Shown: positions 1-7,126 of the stretch, one piece after another | Layout: each line of letters opens with the position of its first letter | How positions within the stretch are numbered: position 1 is the first letter of the stretch | Assembly: GCA_026705025.1 (NCBI GenBank) | Contig: JAPPBN010000028.1 | Span: 1 to 10,165 of the forward strand | Source of the DNA: Bin125 sp026705025 | GTDB taxonomy: Bacteria; Chloroflexota; Dehalococcoidia; Bin125 | Reading direction: 5' to 3' | DNA: 10,165 nt | Program-made: the position numbers and the translations under genes | Notes under the pieces: model-generated | What the model was told of the DNA's origin: nothing | Database searches by the model: none | What the model saw: the letters and a program-made list of their open reading frames with translations, nothing else

Positions 1-1956
1 CACGACGGCGGCGGCGAGCGGGAAAATCGGCGTCCAGCCCGGATCGGTGAAACGAGCGACGAGGATCTGTCCGGGCGTCAACTCGCGGCCAGTTGCGGCG
101 TTCTCGGCGACGTGAGCTCTGCCTTCGGCTTCGCCGGTCGATGCAGCAATGCCGCGTAGTGTCAGCGGCAGATCTGGTTCCTGTTCTGCCTCTGACCCCT
201 GTTCATCGATCTGGTTCCCTGCAATCGATTCCTCTTCAGCATCCGCAGAGGCAGCAGTGATCGGATCGCCGTATCGATCGCGTAAGGGCGGCGCCAGCGA
301 TTTCTTCCATTCCTCGAATTGCAATCGGCGACGTCGGATGCGGCTGCGCATCCGAGCGGCAATCATTGGGTCGCCAGAACGTCGTGTGAGTGTTGCCAAC
401 TCCTCGAACAGCAGGTAGTAGACATCGTTGGGATCGTCGATCAGTCCTCGTTCGATCCAACGGTCGGCGAGCTCGCGCCACAAGAGTCTCTGTTGCAGCG
501 AGAGTTCCAACAGCGTGAACTTAGGATTCTCGCGTAGCGGCTGGAGGCGGCGGGCCTGGGTAATCTGCGCTCGAAACAGGCGCCAGCGCAGGCGTCCCAT
601 GGGATGTCGATAGAGACGCTCCTGGATCTCCGCTTCAGCGTCGCGGCGTGCAGCCTGTTGACGTTCGATGAATTCGTCCGGATCGTTTCTCTCCGGATGC
701 AGCACATAGTCGCGGAAGGTGTCGAGGATCAGTTCGGGTTGCTCGACCCAACGCGGTTCCGCCGCCTCAAGTTCTCCTGCAGCGCGATGGCCATACTCAG
801 CCATGAATTCATCGAGGTCGTCACGCAGCCACGCGATCACGTCCGGCAGTCGTTTGCTGTGGACCGCGGTCCAAAGACTCCCGGCGTCTTCGTCTCGGAC
901 AAAACTGGTGGCCTGTGCGTCCTGCGCTGCGCGCTGGGCCACGCGCCGAAGTGCGATGTTGCCCTCCTGAGTCCGGATCCCCGGCAGTCCCTGCATCACC
1001 CCAAGGGACAGTCTGCGCTGGTTCGAGCCGAGCCAGCGGTCGGTCGCCCAGAGCAGGCCCTGAGCGGCGCTGAACACGGCCGACTGGGCGCGCATCAGGA
1101 AGATGGTCTGGCGTTCGCTTTCCGCACTGGAGCGCGACAGCTCTCGGAAGATTTCTCGATCGGACAGGTTGGCTTTGTCGAGCGACCTGAGTCGGTCGCG
1201 TTCGTCTTCGCAGGATTGCCGCTCGGCCGGCCAGATTTTGGGCAGCTGATCCTGGTCGCGCAACCAACGGATCATGAAGGGAAGCTGCCCCAACATCGTG
1301 AACCATTGAATCTTCGTGGAACGTTGCCCGTTGCCGCCCGGGCGAACAACTTCGGCCGCTTCCGGCCCGCCGACGGCCTCGAGAAAGTGCGTGCCGGTCA
1401 GCCCCAGCCGGGTCTGGATGATCTCCATCATCAGGCCGATGTTGAAGTAGGCGTAGCCGTCGTACAGGGCGACAAACCGCCGTCCTTCCGTCCAATCGCC
1501 CCAGGGAGCGTGGAAGCCGCGATCCAGGGCGTCGGCGATCACCGACCAGCTCAACGGCGTCATCACATTCGGGATCACCTCGCCGGCGTTGGCCCGCGAC
1601 CAACGGTCGAGTTCTCCCTGAATGTGAGGCATCCCGCGTCCCGGGCCGCCGCCCCAGGGCAGCGGGTCGTCGATGAGACGGGCGTCGCTGGCGTCGACGT
1701 TTCCCGAGCCGTACGCGCGCCAGCGCAGGACAGCCGGTCCACCCAACTCACGCTCGACGTCCAGCAGTTCCTCGCGCACCGCGGTCAGTGTCTCAGCGTC
1801 GCCATAGTCGGAGATGCTGATTGGACCGCGACGCGGCAACGACACCGAGCGCGGAGCTGCGCCCTCGAAGTCGATCCGTAGCGCAGCCAGATCTCGGCCG
1901 AGCGGGTCCTCCGACCAGGCCAGACCGCCAGTGTGCTCCGCTAACGTCGCATTCAT
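1..1956 (-). CDS. PEP-utilising enzyme (RPH/PEP-synthase-like central and swivel domains), C-terminus beyond left edge
   Basis: Seen: the minus strand reads open from ATG at 1956 to base 1, giving 652 residues with no stop. Residues about 119-140 (WSRANAGEVIP, then MTPLSWS) and the later YDGYAYFN segment look like the middle, rifampicin-binding-like domain of rifampicin phosphotransferase. From about residue 598 a phosphohistidine swivel domain begins (LRGIAASTGEAEGRAHV, then GQILVARFTDPGWTPIF). Family knowledge: this domain continues into a G-G-x-x-S-H motif whose histidine carries phosphate between ATP and substrate; that part should lie just past base 1 and is not visible. Odd: there is no N-terminal ATP-grasp domain, and the neighbour upstream is a divergent gene, so any ATP-binding partner must be encoded elsewhere. 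Residues about 562-597 form an acidic linker. No Shine-Dalgarno precedes the ATG; the start was chosen because it clears the divergent gene. Substrate unknown. Confidence 0.85.
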   Translation of the reverse strand, partial: MNATLAEHTGGLAWSEDPLGRDLAALRIDFEGAAPRSVSLPRRGPISISDYGDAETLTAVREELLDVERELGGPAVLRWRAYGSGNVDASDARLIDDPLPWGGGPGRGMPHIQGELDRWSRANAGEVIPNVMTPLSWSVIADALDRGFHAPWGDWTEGRRFVALYDGYAYFNIGLMMEIIQTRLGLTGTHFLEAVGGPEAAEVVRPGGNGQRSTKIQWFTMLGQLPFMIRWLRDQDQLPKIWPAERQSCEDERDRLRSLDKANLSDREIFRELSRSSAESERQTIFLMRAQSAVFSAAQGLLWATDRWLGSNQRRLSLGVMQGLPGIRTQEGNIALRRVAQRAAQDAQATSFVRDEDAGSLWTAVHSKRLPDVIAWLRDDLDEFMAEYGHRAAGELEAAEPRWVEQPELILDTFRDYVLHPERNDPDEFIERQQAARRDAEAEIQERLYRHPMGRLRWRLFRAQITQARRLQPLRENPKFTLLELSLQQRLLWRELADRWIERGLIDDPNDVYYLLFEELATLTRRSGDPMIAARMRSRIRRRRLQFEEWKKSLAPPLRDRYGDPITAASADAEEESIAGNQIDEQGSEAEQEPDLPLTLRGIAASTGEAEGRAHVAENAATGRELTPGQILVARFTDPGWTPIFPLAAAVV

Positions 1957-2016
1957 ACGCTCAGCATATGCAAGGATTCGGCAGCCTGCGATTGAACTGG
2001 TGGAGAGTTGGCAACC
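1957..2016. promoter_or_regulatory. Divergent 60-bp intergenic region with GCATATGC palindrome
   Basis: This gap separates two divergent starts (minus ATG 1956, plus GTG 2017), so it should hold promoter elements for both, possibly reaching into the coding regions. It contains a perfect 8-bp palindrome, GCATATGC, at 1964-1971. On the minus strand TATGCT (1968-1963) is a fair -10 hexamer whose expected start point falls on the A of the ATG at 1956, which would give a leaderless transcript. I see no convincing -35 box for either direction. Confidence 0.4.
2002..2007 (+). promoter_or_regulatory. Ribosome binding site GGAGAG that decides the GTG 2017 start
   Basis: GGAGAG lies 9 nt before GTG 2017. 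The only other start after the in-frame stop at 1993-1995 is TTG 2008, which would touch this site with no spacer, so GTG 2017 is preferred. Confidence 0.65.
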
Positions 2017-3009
2017 GTGCCCGACCCTGAACGATCTGAGAATCAGAGAGCCCTGCCGACTGGTAAGGCGCCGATCGCGCTGCTGTCTGAGGTGTTTACG
2101 GCGACGCAGGATTCGCGGGTTGTTCAGGGTGCGGGGGTCGGACTTGACGCCGCGATCATTGAGTGGGGCGATCGCGCTCTGGTCGCGGCGTCCGACCCAA
2201 TCACCTTTGTCGACGCCAACGCGGGTCGGTTGGCCGTCGCGGTCAATGCCAACGACATCTTCTCGGTCGGCGCCGAGCCTGAGTGGATGCTGGCAACGGT
2301 TCTGACCCCGGAAGGTGTGGACGCCGAGGCAATTCGGACGCTGCTTGCCGATTTGTCCCTGGCTTGCGAAGAGGCGGGAGTCGCGCTGGTCGGGGGCCAC
2401 ACAGAGATTACCGATGCTGTCGTGCGCAGCGTCGTGTCCTGCACCATGATCGGCAGCGCGCCGCTGGAGCAGATCATCCCCTCGGATGGCGCAGTGGACG
2501 GCGACGTCATCGTTCAGGCCGGTGCGGCAGCGGTTGAAGGCACGGCGATCCTGGGCTATCCGCAGCTCATCGACGATCCGGGAGTGAGCATCGCTGCGGC
2601 CGCGAGGGCGCTTCGAGGGATTGAGGGGGTCCATGCGATGCACGATGTCACCGAGGGCGGCATTGCAACCGCAGCGCTCGAGTTGGCGGAGGCTGCCGGC
2701 CTGCAGCCGCAGTTGGATGCCGAAGACATCATCTGGCTGCCAGAGACACTGGCTTTGCGCGAAGAGCGTGACCTGGATCCGTTGGGGCTGCTCGGCTCGG
2801 GCACCTTGCTGGCGGCCGTCTCGCCCAAGAGCCTCGATCGCGCGCTCGCCGAGTTGTCCAACGCGAGTGTGCAAGCATCGCCGATCGGCCGGGTCACGGC
2901 CGGGTCACGCGCTACACTCAGATTCGGCGGTCGGATGGGACCGCTTCCGCGCTTCGTGCGCGACGAGGCGTTGCGGGTGTCCGACGATACCCGGCGTTCT
3001 ACACCGTGA
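2017..3009 (+). CDS. AIR synthase-related protein, HypE-like (PurM superfamily)
   Basis: A 330-residue soluble protein of the PurM/HypE/SelD/ThiL superfamily, whose members bind ATP and activate a carbonyl or carboxamide oxygen through a phosphorylated intermediate. Seen: GVGLDAA (about 41-47), a SDPITF segment (59-64), NANDIFSVGAEP (77-88), GGHTEITDAV (126-135) and HDVTEGGIATA (209-219). These follow the order of the N-terminal ATP-binding half and the start of the C-terminal half. HypE ends in a Pro-Arg-Ile-Cys tail that receives a carbamoyl group; this protein ends SDDTRRSTP and has no such cysteine, so it is not a standard hydrogenase-maturation HypE. No hydrogenase genes are nearby. It is probably first in an operon with the AAA ATPase, which starts 52 bp downstream. 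Substrate unknown; assignment to the superfamily is strong, assignment to an exact reaction is not possible. Confidence 0.85.
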   Translation: MPDPERSENQRALPTGKAPIALLSEVFTATQDSRVVQGAGVGLDAAIIEWGDRALVAASDPITFVDANAGRLAVAVNANDIFSVGAEPEWMLATVLTPEGVDAEAIRTLLADLSLACEEAGVALVGGHTEITDAVVRSVVSCTMIGSAPLEQIIPSDGAVDGDVIVQAGAAAVEGTAILGYPQLIDDPGVSIAAAARALRGIEGVHAMHDVTEGGIATAALELAEAAGLQPQLDAEDIIWLPETLALREERDLDPLGLLGSGTLLAAVSPKSLDRALAELSNASVQASPIGRVTAGSRATLRFGGRMGPLPRFVRDEALRVSDDTRRSTP

Positions 3010-3015
3010 TGTGGC

Positions 3016-3044
3016 GCCAACCGAGTTCGAGCGAGCAGGTTGGC
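3016..3044 (+). other. Intergenic stem-loop (7-bp stem, 15-nt loop)
   Basis: GCCAACC (3016-3022) pairs perfectly with GGTTGGC (3038-3044). It fills much of the 52-bp gap between the HypE-like gene and the AAA ATPase and ends 7 nt before the AGGAG ribosome site. No T-tract follows, so it is not a standard terminator. It could modulate translation or mRNA stability, or be chance. Confidence 0.3.
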
Positions 3045-3051
3045 AGCGGAC

Positions 3052-3056
3052 AGGAG
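3052..3056 (+). promoter_or_regulatory. Ribosome binding site AGGAG for GTG 3062
   Basis: AGGAG lies 5 nt before GTG 3062. It fixes the start of the AAA ATPase, whose reading frame is otherwise open far upstream, antiparallel in content to nothing real and overlapping the HypE-like gene. Confidence 0.7.
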
Positions 3057-3061
3057 TCGAT

Positions 3062-4471
3062 GTGAGCGCACATGTGAACGGGAAACCGGCCACCGTTGGG
3101 CAGCTAAAGGAATCCGGCTACCAACCCAGAACCGTCCGTGAAGAAATTCGCGACAATCTGATTGCCCGACTCGAGGAAGGCGGACCGCTGTTCCCGGAGA
3201 TTCACGGATATGAGGACACGGTCGTCCCGGCGCTCGAGAACGCGCTGCTGGCGGAGCAAGATGTCATCTTCCTCGGTGAGCGGGGCCAGGCCAAGAGCCG
3301 CATCATCCGCGCCTTGACCGGACTGCTTGACGACGAGATCCCGGCGCTTGAAGGCGTCGAAATCTACGAGGAACCCCTCGCGCCGATCTCACTCGAGGGT
3401 CGGCAGAAGGCAGAAGAACTCGGAGACGACGCGCCGATCCGTTGGGTGGCACGCGGTGACCGCTACGGCGAAAAGCTGGCGACGCCCGATATCACGATCG
3501 CCGACCTGATCGGCGAGGTTGACCCGATCAAGGTGGCTGAAGGTCGCTATCTGTCGGACGAGCTGACGATCCACTTCGGCCTGATTCCACGCACCAACAG
3601 GGGAATCTTTTGCATCAACGAACTGCCTGACCTGGCGGAACGGATCCAGGTAGGGCTGCTCAACATCATGGAAGAGCGCGATGTCCAGATTCGCGGCTTC
3701 CGCGTTCGGCTGCCGCTGGACGTGTTGATCGTGGCGTCGGCTAATCCCGAGGACTACACCAATCGCGGCCGGATCATCACGCCACTGAAGGACCGTTACG
3801 GCGCCCAGATCCGCACGCACTACCCGTCCGAGCTTGAGACGGAACTGGAGATCGTCTCCCAGGAAGCGGCGCCGATGGCTGCGCCGGGTCGCAACATCAA
3901 CATGCCCGACTACATGGCCGAGATCGTGGCTGAGATTGTGCGACTGGCCCGCCGCAGCCCCGACGTGTCACAGCGTTCGGGCGTTTCCGTGCGGGCGTCG
4001 ATCTCCGGATACGAGACGCTCACAGCCAACGCGATGCGGCGCGGGATCCTCGGCGGCGAGGATCAAATCGCCCCGCGCATCTGCGACCTCTGGCACCTGG
4101 CTCCTGCGCTGCAAGGCAAGATGGAGTTGGAGACCGTTGACGAGGGCGCAGACGAGAAGGTGATCGAAAAGCTGATTGCCGGCGCCATTGCCGTCGTCTT
4201 CGGTCGTTACTTCGAGCTGGGCGAGCTGGAGCCGGTGATCGCGCAGTTCAAGTCGGGACTCGCGGTTGAGGTCGGCGAAGCGCTCAAGGCCGGAGACTAT
4301 GCGGCCATCGTCGGCCGGGTCGAGGGTCTGGACGAGGCGTTGCAGCCGCTCAACGTCGGCGAGGACGCCGCCTCGCTGGCTGCTGCCGTCGAGTTCCTGT
4401 TCGAGGGGCTGCACCTGAATAAACGACTCAACAAGGATGTCGTCGGCGGTAACGTCTTCTACCGCGCCTAG
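3062..4471 (+). CDS. MoxR / magnesium-chelatase-like AAA+ ATPase
   Basis: A 469-residue AAA+ ATPase. Seen: a P-loop FLGERGQAKSR (about 70-80, with K78 and S79), a Walker B region GIFCINELPDL (about 182-192), a sensor-1 segment ASANPEDYTN (N228) and a likely arginine finger in LKDRYGAQ (R245). The RGFRVRLPLDVLIVASANPE stretch is typical of the Mg-chelatase subunit I and MoxR lineage. Two catalytic motifs deviate: P-loop glycine is alanine (QAKS, not xGKS) and Walker B has Asn186-Glu187 where Asp-Glu is usual. The same variants occur, as I recall, in a chelatase-like subfamily paired with long VWA proteins (for example the mycobacterial Rv0958/Rv0959 pair), so they are probably subfamily traits rather than decay. 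The helical C-terminal 120 residues are unlike BchI. It probably forms a ring that drives the VWA protein encoded 42 bp downstream. True chlorophyll synthesis is unlikely, as no pigment genes are present. Confidence 0.85.
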   Translation: MSAHVNGKPATVGQLKESGYQPRTVREEIRDNLIARLEEGGPLFPEIHGYEDTVVPALENALLAEQDVIFLGERGQAKSRIIRALTGLLDDEIPALEGVEIYEEPLAPISLEGRQKAEELGDDAPIRWVARGDRYGEKLATPDITIADLIGEVDPIKVAEGRYLSDELTIHFGLIPRTNRGIFCINELPDLAERIQVGLLNIMEERDVQIRGFRVRLPLDVLIVASANPEDYTNRGRIITPLKDRYGAQIRTHYPSELETELEIVSQEAAPMAAPGRNINMPDYMAEIVAEIVRLARRSPDVSQRSGVSVRASISGYETLTANAMRRGILGGEDQIAPRICDLWHLAPALQGKMELETVDEGADEKVIEKLIAGAIAVVFGRYFELGELEPVIAQFKSGLAVEVGEALKAGDYAAIVGRVEGLDEALQPLNVGEDAASLAAAVEFLFEGLHLNKRLNKDVVGGNVFYRA

Positions 4472-4474
4472 ACT

Positions 4475-4490
4475 GCGGGCACCTTGCCGC
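4475..4490 (+). other. Short bulged hairpin between AAA ATPase and VWA genes
   Basis: GCGGGCA (4475-4481) pairs with TGCCGC (4485-4490) around a CCT loop, with one bulged G. It begins 4 nt after the ATPase stop. No T-tract follows, so readthrough into the VWA gene is expected. It may be a processing or stability element, or chance. Confidence 0.25.
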
Positions 4491-4513
4491 CGATCTCATT
4501 GATGGAGTGAGCC

Positions 4514-6679
4514 ATGCCCGCCCGATTCCGGTTCTCACAATGGGATGGCACGCAGGACATTCCGGCGCTTGACGCCGACGATGTCCTGCAATCGCTTTCC
4601 GACGACCTGCTCTCGTTCGGCGATCTGCAGCAGGCGCTGCGCAACATGATGCAGCGCGGGATTCGCACACCCGACGGCGACCGCACCGACGGTATGCGCG
4701 ACCTGCTCCAGCGCCTGCGCCAACAACGGCGGCAGCAGCTCGAACGCTTCGACCTCTCCTCGGTCTTTGACGACATTCAGCGTCAGCTCGACGAGATCCT
4801 GGATATGGAGCGGGACACGCTCGACGATCGCCTGGACGAGGTCGGTCCCCGCCCGCAACCTCAAGAGCCGGCGGGCGAGCAAATTCCGGGAGACCCGAGT
4901 CAGCAGGGTCAGCCGCAGGGACAGATGGGCGACCAGCAAGACGGCCAGCAGGGAGAGCAGCAGGGCGGGCAACAGCAGGCTTCACCGCTGACCGAAGACG
5001 AAATGGAGCGACTCAAGGAAGCGTTGCGGCAGCGGCTGGAGCGAAAGCAAGAGCAGATCGACCGTCTGCCGGAAGATGCAGCTGGGCAGGTGAAAGAGCT
5101 GCAGGAGTACGAGTTCGAGGACGATGAAGCGCGGGAGAAGTATGAGGAACTGCTGGAACAGCTCAAGCAGTCCATGATGAACCGCTTCTTCCAGGACATG
5201 AGCCAGATGATGTCCGACATGTCACCCGAGGACATGGAGCAAATGCGCGAAATGATGCGCGACCTCAACGAGATGCTGGAGCGTCAGCGTCGCGGCGAAG
5301 ATCCGCGTTTCGATGAGTTCATGGACAAATGGGGCGACATGTTCGGCGACGATCCGCCGCAGTCGTTGGACGAACTGGTCGAGCAGATGCAGCGCCAGGC
5401 GGCGCAGATGCAGAACCTGATGTCGTCGTTGCCGGGCGACATGCGTCAGCAGCTGGGCGACATGATGCAGCAGCTGATGGGCGATATGGGCATGGAGCAG
5501 GAGCTGGCCCAGCTCGCGCAGAATCTCGAGTCGCTCTACCCGATGCGCGACCTGCTCAACCAGTACCCGTTCCGTGGCCAGGAAGAGATCGACCTGCAGG
5601 CAGCGATGTCGCTGATGGGCGACATGCAGCAGCTCGACGAGCTCGAGCGCGCCCTCGAGCGGGTGCAGTACGGCGGCAACATCGACGACATCGACCCGGA
5701 TCAGCTCGAAGAGTTGATGGGCGAGGAGGCGCGGGAGATCCTGGAGCAGCTCAAACAATTGCTCGAACTATTGGAGGAAGCGGGTTACCTCGAAAAGAAG
5801 GGCAATGCCTGGGAGCTGACGCCGCGCGGCAATCGTCGGATCGGCGAGAAGGCGCTGGCTGAAATCTACGCCAATCTCAAGCGGCAGAACTTCGGCAAGC
5901 ACAACGTCCCGGAGACCGGCCGCTACGGCGATCGGGCCGACGACACCAAATTGTATGAGTTTGGCGATCCGTTCCATCTCAATCTCAAGGAAACGATCTC
6001 GAACGCCATCCTGCGCACTGCGCCCGAAGGCGAGCCGCAGGTGCCGGTCAATCTCACGCCGGACGACTTCGAAGTGTTCCGCTCGGAAACACTGACTCAG
6101 ACGGCGACAGTCGTGATGCTCGACCTTTCCTGGTCGATGGCGCTGCGCGGTTCCTTCCAGGCCGCCAAGAAGGTCGCGATGGCGCTCAACAACCTGATCC
6201 GGATGCAGTACCCGCGCGACTCGCTCTATCTGATCGGGTTCAGTGCGTACGCTCGCGAGCTCAAGGCCGACCAGCTGCCCTATGTCCGCTGGGACGAGAC
6301 CGTGCTCGGAACCAACATGCACCACGCGCTGCTGATCGCCCAGCAACTGCTGGCCAAGCACAAGGTCGGTACTCGGCAGATCATCATGATCACCGACGGC
6401 GAGCCGACCGCGCACCTTGAGCAGGGGCGCTCGTACTTTGCCTATCCGCCGTCGCCGATCACCATCCGCGAAACGCTCAAGGAAGTCCGGCACTGCACGA
6501 AGAAAGACATTGTGATCAATGTCTTCATGCTCGATCGCAGCTACTACCTGAAGGAGTTCGTAGACCGCGTGGCGCGGATCAACGGCGGCCGCGTGTTCTA
6601 CAGCCAGCCGGACGAGCTAGGCGAGTACGTGCTGCACGACTTTGTCACTCACCGGCGCAAGACGCTGTCGCGCTCGTAG
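4514..6679 (+). CDS. VWA domain protein with Q-rich and Met-rich regions, partner of the AAA ATPase
   Basis: A 721-residue soluble protein; GGAG sits 6 nt before ATG 4514. Seen in order: a conserved-looking N-terminus (RFSQWDGTQD, 6-15); charged helices; a Gln/Gly-rich low-complexity stretch (about 113-157); highly charged coiled-coil-like helices; a methionine-rich zone (221-327, 22 Met); a segment resembling a winged helix (LEEAGYLEKKGNAWELTPRG, about 420-439); then a C-terminal VWA domain from about 530. The VWA domain has a complete metal-ion-dependent adhesion site: DLSWS (D537, S539, S541), T600 in GTNM and D628 in TDGEPT. Family knowledge: VWA proteins of this type pair with MoxR or chelatase-I ATPases and act as metal-dependent adaptors. 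The immediate upstream AAA gene (42 bp) supports such a complex. There is no signal peptide or membrane segment, so it acts in the cytoplasm. Target unknown. Confidence 0.88.
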   Translation: MPARFRFSQWDGTQDIPALDADDVLQSLSDDLLSFGDLQQALRNMMQRGIRTPDGDRTDGMRDLLQRLRQQRRQQLERFDLSSVFDDIQRQLDEILDMERDTLDDRLDEVGPRPQPQEPAGEQIPGDPSQQGQPQGQMGDQQDGQQGEQQGGQQQASPLTEDEMERLKEALRQRLERKQEQIDRLPEDAAGQVKELQEYEFEDDEAREKYEELLEQLKQSMMNRFFQDMSQMMSDMSPEDMEQMREMMRDLNEMLERQRRGEDPRFDEFMDKWGDMFGDDPPQSLDELVEQMQRQAAQMQNLMSSLPGDMRQQLGDMMQQLMGDMGMEQELAQLAQNLESLYPMRDLLNQYPFRGQEEIDLQAAMSLMGDMQQLDELERALERVQYGGNIDDIDPDQLEELMGEEAREILEQLKQLLELLEEAGYLEKKGNAWELTPRGNRRIGEKALAEIYANLKRQNFGKHNVPETGRYGDRADDTKLYEFGDPFHLNLKETISNAILRTAPEGEPQVPVNLTPDDFEVFRSETLTQTATVVMLDLSWSMALRGSFQAAKKVAMALNNLIRMQYPRDSLYLIGFSAYARELKADQLPYVRWDETVLGTNMHHALLIAQQLLAKHKVGTRQIIMITDGEPTAHLEQGRSYFAYPPSPITIRETLKEVRHCTKKDIVINVFMLDRSYYLKEFVDRVARINGGRVFYSQPDELGEYVLHDFVTHRRKTLSRS

Positions 6680-6720
6680 GCGCCCGATCTCGCGGTCATC
6701 TCGTTCGCGCGACACCTACG
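6666..6720. terminator. Interleaved inverted repeats at the convergent gene ends (possible bidirectional terminator)
   Basis: TGTCGCGC (6666-6673) is matched by GCGCGACA (6707-6714), and CGTAGG (6675-6680) by CCTACG (6715-6720). The second pair spans the TAG stops of both the VWA gene and the convergent CBS gene. The two pairs are interleaved, so they cannot both form as nested stems without a pseudoknot. There are no T-tracts and the loops are 33-34 nt, so an intrinsic terminator call is weak. Confidence 0.25.
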
Positions 6721-7126
6721 TTGCGGACAGGCCCAGAACCAGGTCGCGCAACGTGACCAGGCCCAGCGGATTGCCATCGTCGTCGATCACCAGCGCGCGG
6801 GACACACCGAACTGGACCAGCAGACGCACCGCGTAGCGAGCGAGCATGCCCGAGCGAACCGTCAGGGCGGGCTTCGACATGATCTCGTAGACGTTGACTC
6901 GCTCGGGAGCGCGATCGTGCGTGATCACGTCACGTGCCAGGTCGCTGACCGTGACGACTCCGAGTTCGTCGTGATCGTACCGCCGGTTCACCACCAGGGA
7001 ACTGATCTGCAATTGCTTCATCAACGCCATCGCCTCGGCCGCCGTCGCCAGCCCGTCGATGGTGTGCAATTCCGTGCCCATCACGTCTGACACGCGGAGC
7101 CCAGGTTGGTCGCTCTGAGTGGTCAT
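6716..7126 (-). CDS. Two-CBS-domain protein
   Basis: A 136-residue soluble protein made of two CBS repeats: residues about 12-70 (VSDVMGTELHTID to VVTVSDLARDVI) and about 80-134 (VYEIMSKPALTVRSG to LGLVTLRDLVLGL). Family knowledge: a CBS pair folds as a Bateman module that commonly binds adenosine compounds (AMP, ATP, SAM) and gates transporters or enzymes. It stands alone with no attached catalytic domain, so it probably acts in trans. Its ATG overlaps the TGA of the P-II-like gene by 4 bp (7123-7126), implying translational coupling and near-equal output. The likely partners are the two DUF1538 membrane proteins of the same operon. Ligand unknown. Confidence 0.85.
   Translation of the reverse strand: MTTQSDQPGLRVSDVMGTELHTIDGLATAAEAMALMKQLQISSLVVNRRYDHDELGVVTVSDLARDVITHDRAPERVNVYEIMSKPALTVRSGMLARYAVRLLVQFGVSRALVIDDDGNPLGLVTLRDLVLGLSAT

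Noticed and set aside
821..1603. A 260-residue minus-strand open frame inside the PEP-utilising gene
   Set aside because: It is a different frame of the same strand, rich in Arg and Ala, with no motif. The frame starting at 1956 carries the domain signatures.
604..1881. A 425-residue open frame on the plus strand
   Set aside because: It lies exactly antisense, in codon register, to the PEP-utilising enzyme, whose minus-strand translation shows clear family motifs over 652 residues. The plus frame has no recognisable domain and is open because the opposite gene avoids certain codons.
2008..2016. TTG 2008 as start of the HypE-like gene
   Set aside because: It directly abuts the GGAGAG ribosome site, leaving no spacer; GTG 2017 has a 9-nt spacer.
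2621..3061. Upstream extension of the AAA ATPase frame
   Set aside because: It overlaps most of the HypE-like gene's C-terminal half in another frame and translates to an Arg/Ser/Cys-rich sequence. GTG 3062 has a good ribosome site and the recognisable protein begins there.
4880..4980. CAG/CAGGG-rich stretch that could be a DNA repeat
   Set aside because: The repetition follows from the Gln/Gly-rich protein segment; unit lengths vary and there is no fixed array.
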